This document shows positions 5,491 through 11,396 of a stretch of DNA of 11,396 bases, in pieces. The first letter of the stretch is position 1. The number at the start of each line of letters is the position of its first letter. The translations under genes were made by a program, and so were the position numbers. Source of the stretch: an uncultured Eubacteriales bacterium (GTDB taxonomy: Bacteria; Bacillota; Clostridia; Oscillospirales; Acutalibacteraceae); assembly GCA_934643185.1 (NCBI GenBank), contig CAKUBN010000068.1, positions 1 to 11,396 on the forward strand, in the 5' to 3' direction. The notes beneath the pieces are model-generated. The model saw nothing but the letters and a program-made list of their open reading frames with translations, did not search any database and was not told the origin of the DNA.

Positions 5491-7263
5491 ATGTTTCAGC
5501 TGAAATGGGTTTGGAAAAACCTGGAAGGCTGCCGAAAGCGATATGTTTTCGCGCTGTGCTCTACTGCGGTTCTTTCTATGATGGCGCTGGTCAACTCGGT
5601 TTTGACCGCGCAGATCATGGACACCGTATTTACGCCGGTAAAAGAGGGGCAGGGCACTACGCCGGAGCTTTGGCATCGGCTCGTTGTGCTCGTCTCCATT
5701 TTGATCGGTTTCACGATGTTCAGAATGTGTTTTAACTATCTTTCGGTCATGACGTACGAGACGTGCTCGCAGAAGCTGCTCTTTAAGCTGCGCCGCGAGC
5801 TGTACGCAAACATGCAGGCGCAGGATAGCTCATTCTTCTCAAAGAACCGCACCGGCGATCTGATGACCCGCCTGACCGGCGACCTTGACATGGTGCGCCA
5901 CACTACGTGCTATGTCATCCGCATGATCATCGACTGCGTGGTGCTGTTTCTCACCACATCCATTACATTCCTTTGTGTGGACTGGCTGTTCGCGCTTGCC
6001 ATGCTGGCCGTAACGCCGATTATTTTCATCCTGACGAAGGTTTTCGCAAAGCAGGTGCATCCGCTGTATGTCGACCTGCGCGAGCGCCTTTCGCGCATGA
6101 ACACCGCCGCGCAGGAGAACATCGCCGGCAACCGTGTCGTTAAAGCCTTTGCTCGCGAAGACTACGAGATCGAGCAGTTTGATAAGAAAAACGAGGATTA
6201 CCGCAAAGCGAACCTCAAAGCGTCGCTGCTGTGGTTCGAATTCTCGCCGTATATCGACGGTTTTTCGCAGTCGCTTTCCATCGCCGTTCTGCTCGTCGGC
6301 GGCTCGTTCCTCATCATGGGCCGCATTTCAATCGGCACGTTTGCACTCTTTAACTCGCTGTGCTGGACGCTGACGAACCCGATGAGCACGCTCGGCATGC
6401 TCATCAACGACCTGCAGCGTTTCTTTGCCTCTGCGTCGAAGATCATCGAGCTCTACTACGCGCGCTCCACCATCGTCACGCGCCAGGATGCCGTGAAGAA
6501 GGAAGGCCGCGTGCAGGGCGCCGTGAAGTTTGACCACGTAACCTTAAAGCGCAACGGCACAGAGGTTCTGCACGACATCAATCTTGACATCAAACCCGGC
6601 GAGACCATCGCCATCATGGGACCAACCGGCTGCGGCAAAACGTCGCTTATCAGCCTGATCCCGCGCTTTTCGGATGTATCCGGCGGTACTGTCTCCGTGG
6701 ACGGCACGCCTGTCGGTATGTATGATCTCAAAAAGCTGCGCGGCTCCGTCGGCATCGCCACGCAGGATGTGTTCCTGTTCTCCGATACCGTAGACGGCAA
6801 CATTGCCTACGGCGACCCCGAAATGTCCGAGGACGATGTGAAACGCTTCGCAAAGATCGCCTGCGTCGATTTCGTTGATAAGCTGCCCGAAGGCTTTGAT
6901 ACGGTCATCGGCGAGCGCGGCACCGGCCTTTCCGGCGGTCAGAAGCAGCGTATCGCGCTGGCGCGTGCCCTTGCCATTAAGCCGTCTATTCTCATTCTGG
7001 ACGACACCACCTCCGCCGTGGATATGGAGACCGAAAAATATATTCAAGACCAGCTTGCGCACCTCGATTTCGCCTGCACGAAGATCATCGTCGCGCAGCG
7101 TATTTCCACCACGAAGCGCGCAGACCGCATCGTGATCCTTGATAAGGGCCGCGTTGTGGATGTCGGCACGCACGAGGAGCTCATTTCCCGCCCGGGCTAT
7201 TACCGCGAGGTTTATGAGCTGCAAAACGGCATTGTCGGTGAAAAGAAAGGGGGTGCTGCGTAA
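5491..7263 (+). CDS. ABC exporter half-transporter, subunit with degenerate ATPase residues
   Basis: A 590-residue type IV ABC exporter subunit with six hydrophobic helices (about 15-320) and a C-terminal nucleotide-binding domain (about 345-580). Motifs are Walker A GPTGCGKTS (377-385), Q-loop Q425, signature LSGGQ (480-484) and Walker B LILDD (501-505). The catalytic glutamate position is Asp505, and the switch histidine position is Gln536 (VAQRIST). These two substitutions are the hallmark of the degenerate-site subunit in heterodimeric exporters such as BmrCD, LmrCD and TM287-288. Its LSGGQ is intact and would complete the partner's active site. The stop overlaps the next start by one base (TAATG), so the two are translated together. 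Substrate is unknown: drugs, peptides or lipids are all possible. It is likely controlled through the palindromic leader. Confidence 0.95.
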   Translation: MFQLKWVWKNLEGCRKRYVFALCSTAVLSMMALVNSVLTAQIMDTVFTPVKEGQGTTPELWHRLVVLVSILIGFTMFRMCFNYLSVMTYETCSQKLLFKLRRELYANMQAQDSSFFSKNRTGDLMTRLTGDLDMVRHTTCYVIRMIIDCVVLFLTTSITFLCVDWLFALAMLAVTPIIFILTKVFAKQVHPLYVDLRERLSRMNTAAQENIAGNRVVKAFAREDYEIEQFDKKNEDYRKANLKASLLWFEFSPYIDGFSQSLSIAVLLVGGSFLIMGRISIGTFALFNSLCWTLTNPMSTLGMLINDLQRFFASASKIIELYYARSTIVTRQDAVKKEGRVQGAVKFDHVTLKRNGTEVLHDINLDIKPGETIAIMGPTGCGKTSLISLIPRFSDVSGGTVSVDGTPVGMYDLKKLRGSVGIATQDVFLFSDTVDGNIAYGDPEMSEDDVKRFAKIACVDFVDKLPEGFDTVIGERGTGLSGGQKQRIALARALAIKPSILILDDTTSAVDMETEKYIQDQLAHLDFACTKIIVAQRISTTKRADRIVILDKGRVVDVGTHEELISRPGYYREVYELQNGIVGEKKGGAA

Positions 7264-9032
7264 TGGCAAGAAATCGTTTTGACGTTGACGAAACGCTGGA
7301 AACCCCATTTAATATCAAACACTTGCTGCGTGCAGGCGTGTATATCAAGCGGCACAAACAAAAAATGATCTTATCGCTCATTTTCTCCGCCATTTCCGCC
7401 GCGTGCGCGCTCGTAGGCCCTAAGCTCATCGAGACCGCCCTGAACGTCGCCGTGCCGAACCGCGATTATAAAATGCTGTTCATTCTGGCAGGTATCATGC
7501 TCTTATCCATTCTGCTTTCCATTTTCTTTTCCGTCAAGCGCTCGCGCTACATGACGGTGGTGGGGCAGGCCATCATCTACGACATCCGCAAGGACCTCTT
7601 TGAGCATTTGCAGCGGCTTTCGTTCCAGTTCTATGACGACCGCCCGCACGGCAAAATTTTGACGCGCGTCATCAACTACGTTAACTCCGTTTCGGACGCG
7701 CTTTCTAACGGCATCATCAATTTCATTCTTGAAATCTTCAACCTCATTCTCATCGCCGTGTTCATGTTTATGTGCGATGTCAAGCTTTCGCTCGTCGTCA
7801 TGGCGGGCATCCCGCTGTTCCTCGTCATCGTGCTTGTCATCAAGCCCGCACAGCGCCGCGCCTGGCAGGACGTTTCCAATAAGAGCTCCAACCTGAACGC
7901 CTACCTGCACGAGAGCCTCGACGGCATGAAGATCACGCAGGCGTTCACGCGTGAAGAGGAAAACGCGAAGATCTACAACAACCTCAACACCAAAATGTAC
8001 AAAAGCTGGATGAAGGCGCAGTACACCTCCAACCTCGTGTGGTTCTCCGTCAATAACATCTCCACATGGGTGGTCGGCGCCATGTATCTTGTGGGCTTCT
8101 CGCTTTTGGGCCCCGCCGTGCAGATCGGTACGCTCATTGCCATTTCCGCGTATGCGTGGCGCTTCTGGCAGCCGATTTTGCAGCTTTCCAACCTCTACAA
8201 TACGTTCATCAACGCCGTGGCGTATCTGGAGCGTATCTTCGAGATGATCGATGAACCTGTCCTCGTCGATGACGCACCGGATGCAACGGAGCTGCCGACG
8301 ATCAAGGGCAATGTGACGTTCGACGACGTGACGTTCTCCTATGACGGTTCCATCAACATTTTGGAGCACTTCAATCTCGATGTAAAGCCGGGCGAGTCCA
8401 TCGCGCTCGTCGGCCCCACAGGCGCCGGCAAAACGACGGTCGTCAACCTCATCTCGCGCTTTTATAACATCAATTCCGGCCGGGTGCTCATCGATGGGCA
8501 CGACATCTCCAAGGTGACGCTGCACTCGCTGCGCGCGCAAATGGGCATTATGCTGCAGGACAGCTTCATTTTCTCCGGCACCATCATGGATAACATCCGC
8601 TACGGCCGCTTGGATGCCACGGATGAGGAGATCATCGCCGCCGCAAAGACCGTGCGCGCGCATGAGTTTATCAGCGAAATGCCGGACGGCTACTACACGC
8701 AGGTAAACGAGCGCGGCTCGCGTCTCTCGCAGGGCCAAAAGCAGCTCATCGCGTTTGCAAGAACGCTGCTCTCCGACCCGAAGATCCTCGTGCTGGACGA
8801 AGCCACGTCTTCCATCGATGCCAAGACCGAGCGCCTCCTGCAGGAGGGCTTGCAGGCACTTTTGAAGGGCAGAACAAGCTTCATTATCGCGCACCGCCTG
8901 TCCACCATCAAAAATTGTGACCGCATCCTCTACATCTCGAATAAGGGCATCGCCGAAAGCGGTAGCCACGAAGAGCTCATGGAGCAAAAAGGCCACTACT
9001 ACCAGCTCTATACCGCACAGCTGGAAGAATAA
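7263..9032 (+). CDS. ABC exporter half-transporter, catalytic subunit
   Basis: A 589-residue partner of the preceding gene, with six hydrophobic helices (about 35-310) followed by the nucleotide-binding domain. Motifs are Walker A GPTGAGKTT (384-392), Q-loop Q432, Walker B ILVLDE (508-513) with catalytic Glu513, and switch His544 (IIAHRLST). Its signature motif is altered to LSQGQ (488-492). Thus its Walker A, Walker B and His plus the partner's LSGGQ make one canonical ATP site, while the partner's Asp and Gln residues plus this LSQGQ make the degenerate site. The pair should therefore work as an obligate asymmetric heterodimer in the cytoplasmic membrane. The ATG at 7263-7265 overlaps the upstream stop; GAAAGGGGGTG just before it serves as ribosome binding site. 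The operon ends at the terminator at 9048-9093. Confidence 0.95.
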   Translation: MARNRFDVDETLETPFNIKHLLRAGVYIKRHKQKMILSLIFSAISAACALVGPKLIETALNVAVPNRDYKMLFILAGIMLLSILLSIFFSVKRSRYMTVVGQAIIYDIRKDLFEHLQRLSFQFYDDRPHGKILTRVINYVNSVSDALSNGIINFILEIFNLILIAVFMFMCDVKLSLVVMAGIPLFLVIVLVIKPAQRRAWQDVSNKSSNLNAYLHESLDGMKITQAFTREEENAKIYNNLNTKMYKSWMKAQYTSNLVWFSVNNISTWVVGAMYLVGFSLLGPAVQIGTLIAISAYAWRFWQPILQLSNLYNTFINAVAYLERIFEMIDEPVLVDDAPDATELPTIKGNVTFDDVTFSYDGSINILEHFNLDVKPGESIALVGPTGAGKTTVVNLISRFYNINSGRVLIDGHDISKVTLHSLRAQMGIMLQDSFIFSGTIMDNIRYGRLDATDEEIIAAAKTVRAHEFISEMPDGYYTQVNERGSRLSQGQKQLIAFARTLLSDPKILVLDEATSSIDAKTERLLQEGLQALLKGRTSFIIAHRLSTIKNCDRILYISNKGIAESGSHEELMEQKGHYYQLYTAQLEE

Positions 9033-9047
9033 AAAGAACCCCAAAGC

Positions 9048-9093
9048 AAATCAGCCCCCATCGTACCGCATTCCGGCCGATGGGGCTGATTTT
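9048..9093 (+). terminator. intrinsic terminator of the ABC exporter operon
   Basis: Stem 9048-9063 (AAATCAGCCCC, one bulged C, ATCG) with 9078-9092 (CGATGGGGCTGATTT), about 14 nt in the loop, ending in TTTT. It starts 16 bp past the stop of the second ABC gene. Its right arm overlaps the end of the possible minus-strand remnant at 9092-9175. Confidence 0.85.
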
Positions 9094-9175
9094 ATAACCG
9101 AATATCCTCCGGCTTGTCGTCGTAGACACCGAGTGCTGTATACTTCGGCTGATTATAGAGCTTTACTTGAAAATA
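9092..9175 (-). pseudogene. possible C-terminal remnant of an unidentified gene
   Basis: A minus-strand frame of 27 codons runs from a TAG at 9176-9178 to a TAA at 9092-9094, with no start codon. Its translation ends KYTALGVYDDKPEDIRL and its codons (GAC, AAG, CCG, GTC, CTC) look like those of the neighbouring genes, unlike random intergenic sequence. It may be the tail of a gene truncated next to the inverted-repeat element at 9188-9264. I do not recognise the family. It could also be chance. Confidence 0.3.
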
Positions 9176-9357
9176 CTATAAAATAAGAACAACACCTTTT
9201 GATCTGCCGGCAAAAACGTGCAAAAGCGCTCGAAATTACGGGGCTACGGTCAAAAGGTGTTGTTTGTAAATTGCAATTTTAATTATGTACTAAAACTTGA
9301 ATGGTTTCTGCCGGATAATCTGCGCAAAGCATGTGTAAAAACTTCACGTTTTGTCGA
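9094..9357. other. intergenic region between the ABC operon and spo0A
   Basis: Convergent gap with no complete gene. It contains the possible gene remnant (9092-9175), the inverted-repeat element (9188-9264) and about 90 bp of AT-rich sequence without recognised features. A weak hairpin AAAAC-GTGAA-GTTTT lies within the first 20 nt after the spo0A stop on the minus strand. Confidence 0.6.
9188..9264. repeat. 77-bp element with 15-bp perfect inverted repeats
   Basis: AACAACACCTTTTGA (9188-9202) is the exact reverse complement of 9250-9264. A T-G and a C-G pair (9203-9249, 9204-9248) can extend the stem to 17. The 45-nt centre is GC-richer and includes TGCCGGCA. On the minus strand the stem is followed by TTGTTCTTATTTTATAG, so it may be a long-loop terminator for spo0A. 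It could equally be a small structured RNA or a MITE-like remnant. No target-site duplication is obvious. Confidence 0.7.
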
Positions 9358-10116
9358 TTACGACACGTTATCCATCTGCAAACACAGCTTATCGGAGATC
9401 ATGGCGATGAACTCGCTGTTCGTGGGCTTGCCCCGCGTATTGTGAATGGTATAACCGAAATACGAATTCAAAACATCCACATCACCGCGATCCCAAGCGA
9501 CTTCGATCGCATGGCGAATGGCACGTTCCACACGGGAGCTCGTGGTCTCGTACTGCTTTGCCACACTCGGATAAAGCTGTTTTGTCACCGCATTGATAAT
9601 CTCCGGGTCTTCGATGGCCATGATGATGGAATCCCGAAGATAGAGGTATCCCTTAATGTGGGCCGGCACGCCAATCTGGTGCAGGATCTCCGTGACCTGA
9701 ATGCGCAGGTCGCTGCGGCTGGTACCGTTTGACGGATGCTGTGCCGCACCGGCCAACGTAAAGATACGGTCGATAATCTCGGTTTTGCTGAACGGCTGGA
9801 TGGCGTAATAATCTGCGCCGGCCTCCATGATCTGCCGCTCCAAAGCGTTTGAGGAATACGCTGCCGTGATGATGAACACCGGCTTTGGCAGTCCCTCGGC
9901 TTTCACAACGTGCATAACGCCCAGCGCATCCACGCCCGCCATAAAGAGATCCATTACGACCACATCCGGTTTTTCATCCCGTATTTTGGTCAGCAGCGCT
10001 GTTCCATTCCTGTTTACGGTCACAACCTGTGCACCCCGCGAAGCCAATGCGTCGGTGTTTTCACGGCTCCATTCGCCGTCATCCGCACAAATGATGACCT
10101 TTATTTGCTTTTCCAT
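9358..10116 (-). CDS. spo0A: Spo0A, master regulator of sporulation
   Basis: A 252-residue response regulator that, once phosphorylated, binds 0A boxes and starts sporulation and other stationary-phase programmes. The receiver domain (about 5-122) has the acidic pair D12-D13, phosphoacceptor D56 (VVMDLFMAG) and T84 (IITAAY). The DNA-binding domain (about 135-248) is strongly conserved, with SRVERAIRHAIEVAWDRG (194-211) and GKPTNSEFIAMISDKL (229-244). The receiver is odd at one point: the invariant lysine of the KPF motif is Gln107 (YAIQPF), read from a CAG codon. The usual MPG after the phosphoacceptor is MAG. The ATG at 10114-10116 follows AGGAGG (10123-10128) at ideal spacing. spoIVB lies upstream, the standard Clostridia and Bacilli order. 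Transcription probably starts at 10151-10179, with an autoregulatory 0A box upstream. Confidence 0.97.
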   Translation of the reverse strand: MEKQIKVIICADDGEWSRENTDALASRGAQVVTVNRNGTALLTKIRDEKPDVVVMDLFMAGVDALGVMHVVKAEGLPKPVFIITAAYSSNALERQIMEAGADYYAIQPFSKTEIIDRIFTLAGAAQHPSNGTSRSDLRIQVTEILHQIGVPAHIKGYLYLRDSIIMAIEDPEIINAVTKQLYPSVAKQYETTSSRVERAIRHAIEVAWDRGDVDVLNSYFGYTIHNTRGKPTNSEFIAMISDKLCLQMDNVS

Positions 10117-10150
10117 GGCTTACCTCCTGCGTGATTTAAATTGTGAACAA

Positions 10151-10179
10151 ATTTTACCATATCATACACGCTATTTCAA
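10151..10179 (-). promoter_or_regulatory. sigma-A-type promoter of spo0A
   Basis: Minus strand: -35 TTGAAA (10174-10179), 17-bp spacer, -10 TAAAAT (10151-10156). It lies about 23 bp before the ribosome binding site. It is the best vegetative-type promoter in the gap. Confidence 0.7.
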
Positions 10180-10216
10180 GAGGGTAAATGAAATTTCTTT
10201 AATTTATTTGTCTTCT

Positions 10217-10230
10217 TACATAAATATGTA
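10217..10230. promoter_or_regulatory. 14-bp palindrome upstream of the spo0A promoter
   Basis: TACATA-AA-TATGTA, perfect 6-bp arms with a 2-bp centre, ending 38 bp upstream of the spo0A -35. It is a possible operator, but the AT-rich context allows chance. Confidence 0.4.
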
Positions 10231-10279
10231 TCTTGATTTTGTTAGCTTTCATCATGCTTTCGGTTGATACACTTCTAAT

Positions 10280-10287
10280 TTCGACAA
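10280..10287 (-). promoter_or_regulatory. Spo0A binding site (0A box)
   Basis: Minus strand TTGTCGAA, an exact match to the consensus Spo0A box, in a T-rich context (TTTTTGTCGAAATT). It is 164 bp upstream of the spo0A start and about 100 bp upstream of the predicted -35. Autoregulation by Spo0A~P through boxes in its own promoter is established in Bacillus; use here is inferred. Confidence 0.65.
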
Positions 10288-10355
10288 AAATCAGCAGATA
10301 ATCAAATATTTTTATTACAGCCAATATCTTGGCGAGTTTCTTACCAAAAAGATGT

Positions 10356-10382
10356 ATAAAACAGAACGAAAACCGATTCTGT
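10356..10382 (-). terminator. secondary terminator-like hairpin
   Basis: ACAGAA (10361-10366) pairs with TTCTGT (10377-10382), with an inner CG/CG pair past one bulge and a 5-nt loop. On the minus strand it is followed by TTTATAC. It is weaker than the spoIVB terminator upstream and may act as a backup that insulates spo0A. Confidence 0.45.
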
Positions 10383-10427
10383 AAGATTGTGTCATACCTT
10401 CTGTGAGAAATATGGCAATGCGGCGCG

Positions 10428-10461
10428 AAAAAGGGACGCGTGCGCCGCAGCCCACCGTCCC
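10428..10461 (-). terminator. probable terminator of spoIVB with a competing hairpin
   Basis: On the minus strand GGGACG (10456-10461) pairs with CGTCCC (10433-10438), extended by GTG/CAC past a bulge, and T5 (10428-10432) follows. An alternative 8-bp hairpin, GCGCCGCA (10442-10449) with TGCGGCGC (10419-10426), interleaves with it. The two could compete or form a pseudoknot. It lies 8 bp past the spoIVB stop. Confidence 0.6.
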
Positions 10462-10468
10462 CCTCGTC

Positions 10469-11396
10469 TTAATTTTCGTTCAGGTTTTCGAGCATCGTTT
10501 CGGCAAAAATGCCATAGCCGCGTGTAGCATCATCTACGAAAACATGCGTCACCGCACCGACCAGCTTACCGTCCTGCAAAATGGGGCAACCGCTCATGCC
10601 CTGCACAATGCCGCCGGTACGTGCAAGCAGCTCCGGGTCGGTCACGTGCAGCACAAGGGTGCGTGTTTCCTGCTTGCCGTCTGTGCTGACGCGCTCAAGC
10701 TCCGCATCAAACAGCCGCATACCCTCATCGTCGATTGTGGCGGCGATCTGTACGGCACCTGTATGCACATTTCCGCGCGGCAGCACCTCTACGGTCTCGC
10801 CCTCGTGCGGTGCGGAGAGTTTGCCGTAAAGCCCAAGCTCCGTGTTCTGCGTCAGCGTGCCAAGGCTCTTGCCGCCCGTAAAATACCCGCGCAGGCGGCC
10901 CGGTCGACCGCTGCTGCCGCGCTCGATGCCGCAGACAGAAACGGCAGCCGGCTCGCCGCTGCGGATCTCCAAAACATTGCGCGTGTCGGCATCGCAAATG
11001 CCGTGGCCGAGCGCGCCGAACGCTTTGCCGTCTTCGGTGTAAAACGTCACGGTGCCGATGCCCGCAGCGCTGTCCCGCACCCACATGCCCGCTTTGTACG
11101 AGCCCTCGCACAAAACGGAAGTAACCTGCGCCGTGAACGTTTCCGTGCCGCGCCGCAGCGTGAGCGTGTTCGTTTCGTTTTCGGAAAGCACAGCAGAAAG
11201 CGCCGCGTTCGTCTCTACGTTATTGCCGTTTACGGAAAGGATATAATCGCCGGGCTGAATGCCGGCTTCGCGTGCAGGGCATTTTAAGCCACCGTCTGCA
11301 TAAATTTCCGAAAGTGCGGCAACAATAACGCCGTCCGAAAAAAGTTTTATGCCGAAAACATCGCCGCCAAGCTGCACGGTGCGCACCGTTTCTGTC
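10469..11396 (-). CDS. spoIVB: SpoIVB peptidase, 5' end outside the window
   Basis: The C-terminal 308 residues of SpoIVB (about 426 residues in B. subtilis); the N-terminal membrane anchor and start lie beyond 11396. SpoIVB is an S55-family serine protease secreted from the forespore into the intermembrane space. There it cleaves SpoIVFA and so triggers pro-sigma-K processing in the mother cell. A PDZ domain is visible early (GIKLFSDGVIV, AGIQPGDYILSVNG). It is followed by GHGICDADT with the catalytic His, HVTDPELL with the probable catalytic Asp, and VQGMSGCPILQDGKLVGAVT with the nucleophilic Ser. The residue two after that Ser is Cys, where B. subtilis has Ser. The stop is TAA at 10469-10471. 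spo0A follows 352 bp later, separated by terminators, so the two are probably transcribed separately, as their different timing demands. Confidence 0.96.
   Translation of the reverse strand, partial: TETVRTVQLGGDVFGIKLFSDGVIVAALSEIYADGGLKCPAREAGIQPGDYILSVNGNNVETNAALSAVLSENETNTLTLRRGTETFTAQVTSVLCEGSYKAGMWVRDSAAGIGTVTFYTEDGKAFGALGHGICDADTRNVLEIRSGEPAAVSVCGIERGSSGRPGRLRGYFTGGKSLGTLTQNTELGLYGKLSAPHEGETVEVLPRGNVHTGAVQIAATIDDEGMRLFDAELERVSTDGKQETRTLVLHVTDPELLARTGGIVQGMSGCPILQDGKLVGAVTHVFVDDATRGYGIFAETMLENLNEN

Larger units (their letters stand above)
10129..10468 (-). other. regulatory region between spoIVB and spo0A
   Basis: 340 bp without a gene, mostly AT-rich. In transcription order on the minus strand it holds the spoIVB terminator (10428-10461), a second weaker terminator-like hairpin (10356-10382), a perfect 0A box (10280-10287), a 14-bp palindrome (10217-10230) and a sigma-A-type promoter (10151-10179). 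I did not find a convincing sigma-H promoter (an AGGA-type -35 with a GAAT -10). Confidence 0.7.

Noticed and set aside
5384..5503. A 39-codon upstream ORF overlapping the ABC start in another frame
   Set aside because: No Shine-Dalgarno before its ATG, and a basic low-complexity translation.
7503..9044. A 513-codon open frame antisense to the second ABC gene
   Set aside because: It mirrors the ABC reading frame in GC-rich codons, has a low-complexity Asp/Glu/Arg/His-rich translation and no ribosome binding site; the sense gene has every ABC motif.
9351..9358. TTGTCGAT, a 7 of 8 match to the 0A box at the spo0A stop codon
   Set aside because: Mismatch in the core end, location at a 3' end and no promoter nearby; probably chance.
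10403..11287. A 294-codon plus-strand frame antisense to spoIVB
   Set aside because: Ala/Arg-rich shadow of a gene with an intact catalytic triad; it starts inside the spoIVB terminator region.

Overview
The window is a piece of chromosome from an endospore-forming member of the Firmicutes, most likely a Clostridia/Oscillospirales-type anaerobe. The evidence is the spoIVB-spo0A pair at the right edge, strong AGGAGG-type ribosome binding sites, sigma-A-like promoters in AT-rich gaps and moderately GC-rich genes with GC-rich third positions. The species cannot be named from the sequence.

Left part (1-4092), read on the minus strand. Two hairpins (27-61 and 74-106) form a convergent terminator pair beside a 60-residue ribbon-helix-helix protein gene (129-311). 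A MATE-family efflux gene follows (352-1710), then a TIM-barrel sugar phosphate isomerase/epimerase-like gene (1843-2598). Last come an MscS-type mechanosensitive channel gene and dtd (D-aminoacyl-tRNA deacylase), which form a tightly coupled dtd-mscS operon (2754-4092). Each unit has a recognisable promoter, and the isomerase and dtd-mscS units end in clear intrinsic terminators.

Middle part (4093-9093), read on the plus strand. A LacX-type aldose 1-epimerase family gene (4286-5164) diverges from dtd; the -35 boxes of the two promoters overlap. After a strong terminator comes a 240-bp gap holding an unusual leader. It has a promoter, an 11-codon cysteine-rich upstream ORF whose stop overlaps an orphan Shine-Dalgarno, and three consecutive perfect palindromes. 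The leader precedes two ABC exporter half-transporters that overlap by one base (5491-7263 and 7263-9032). Their motif pattern (one degenerate and one canonical ATP site) marks them as an asymmetric heterodimer of the BmrCD/TM287-288 type. A terminator follows at 9048-9093.

Right part (9094-11396), read on the minus strand. This holds a possible C-terminal remnant of an unidentified gene, a 77-bp element bounded by 15-bp inverted repeats, spo0A (9358-10116) and the 3' part of spoIVB (10469 to beyond the edge). The 352-bp spoIVB-spo0A gap carries two terminator-like hairpins, a perfect Spo0A binding box, a 14-bp palindrome and a good sigma-A-type promoter. Spo0A is the master sporulation regulator and SpoIVB is the forespore protease that signals sigma-K activation, so this edge is core sporulation machinery. 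The rest is transport, tRNA quality control and carbohydrate housekeeping.

The items most worth a second look are the ABC-exporter leader, the Spo0A receiver lacking its invariant lysine, the overlapping divergent promoters, and the inverted-repeat element plus gene remnant beside spo0A. I found no rRNA, tRNA, CRISPR array, transposase or phage gene.
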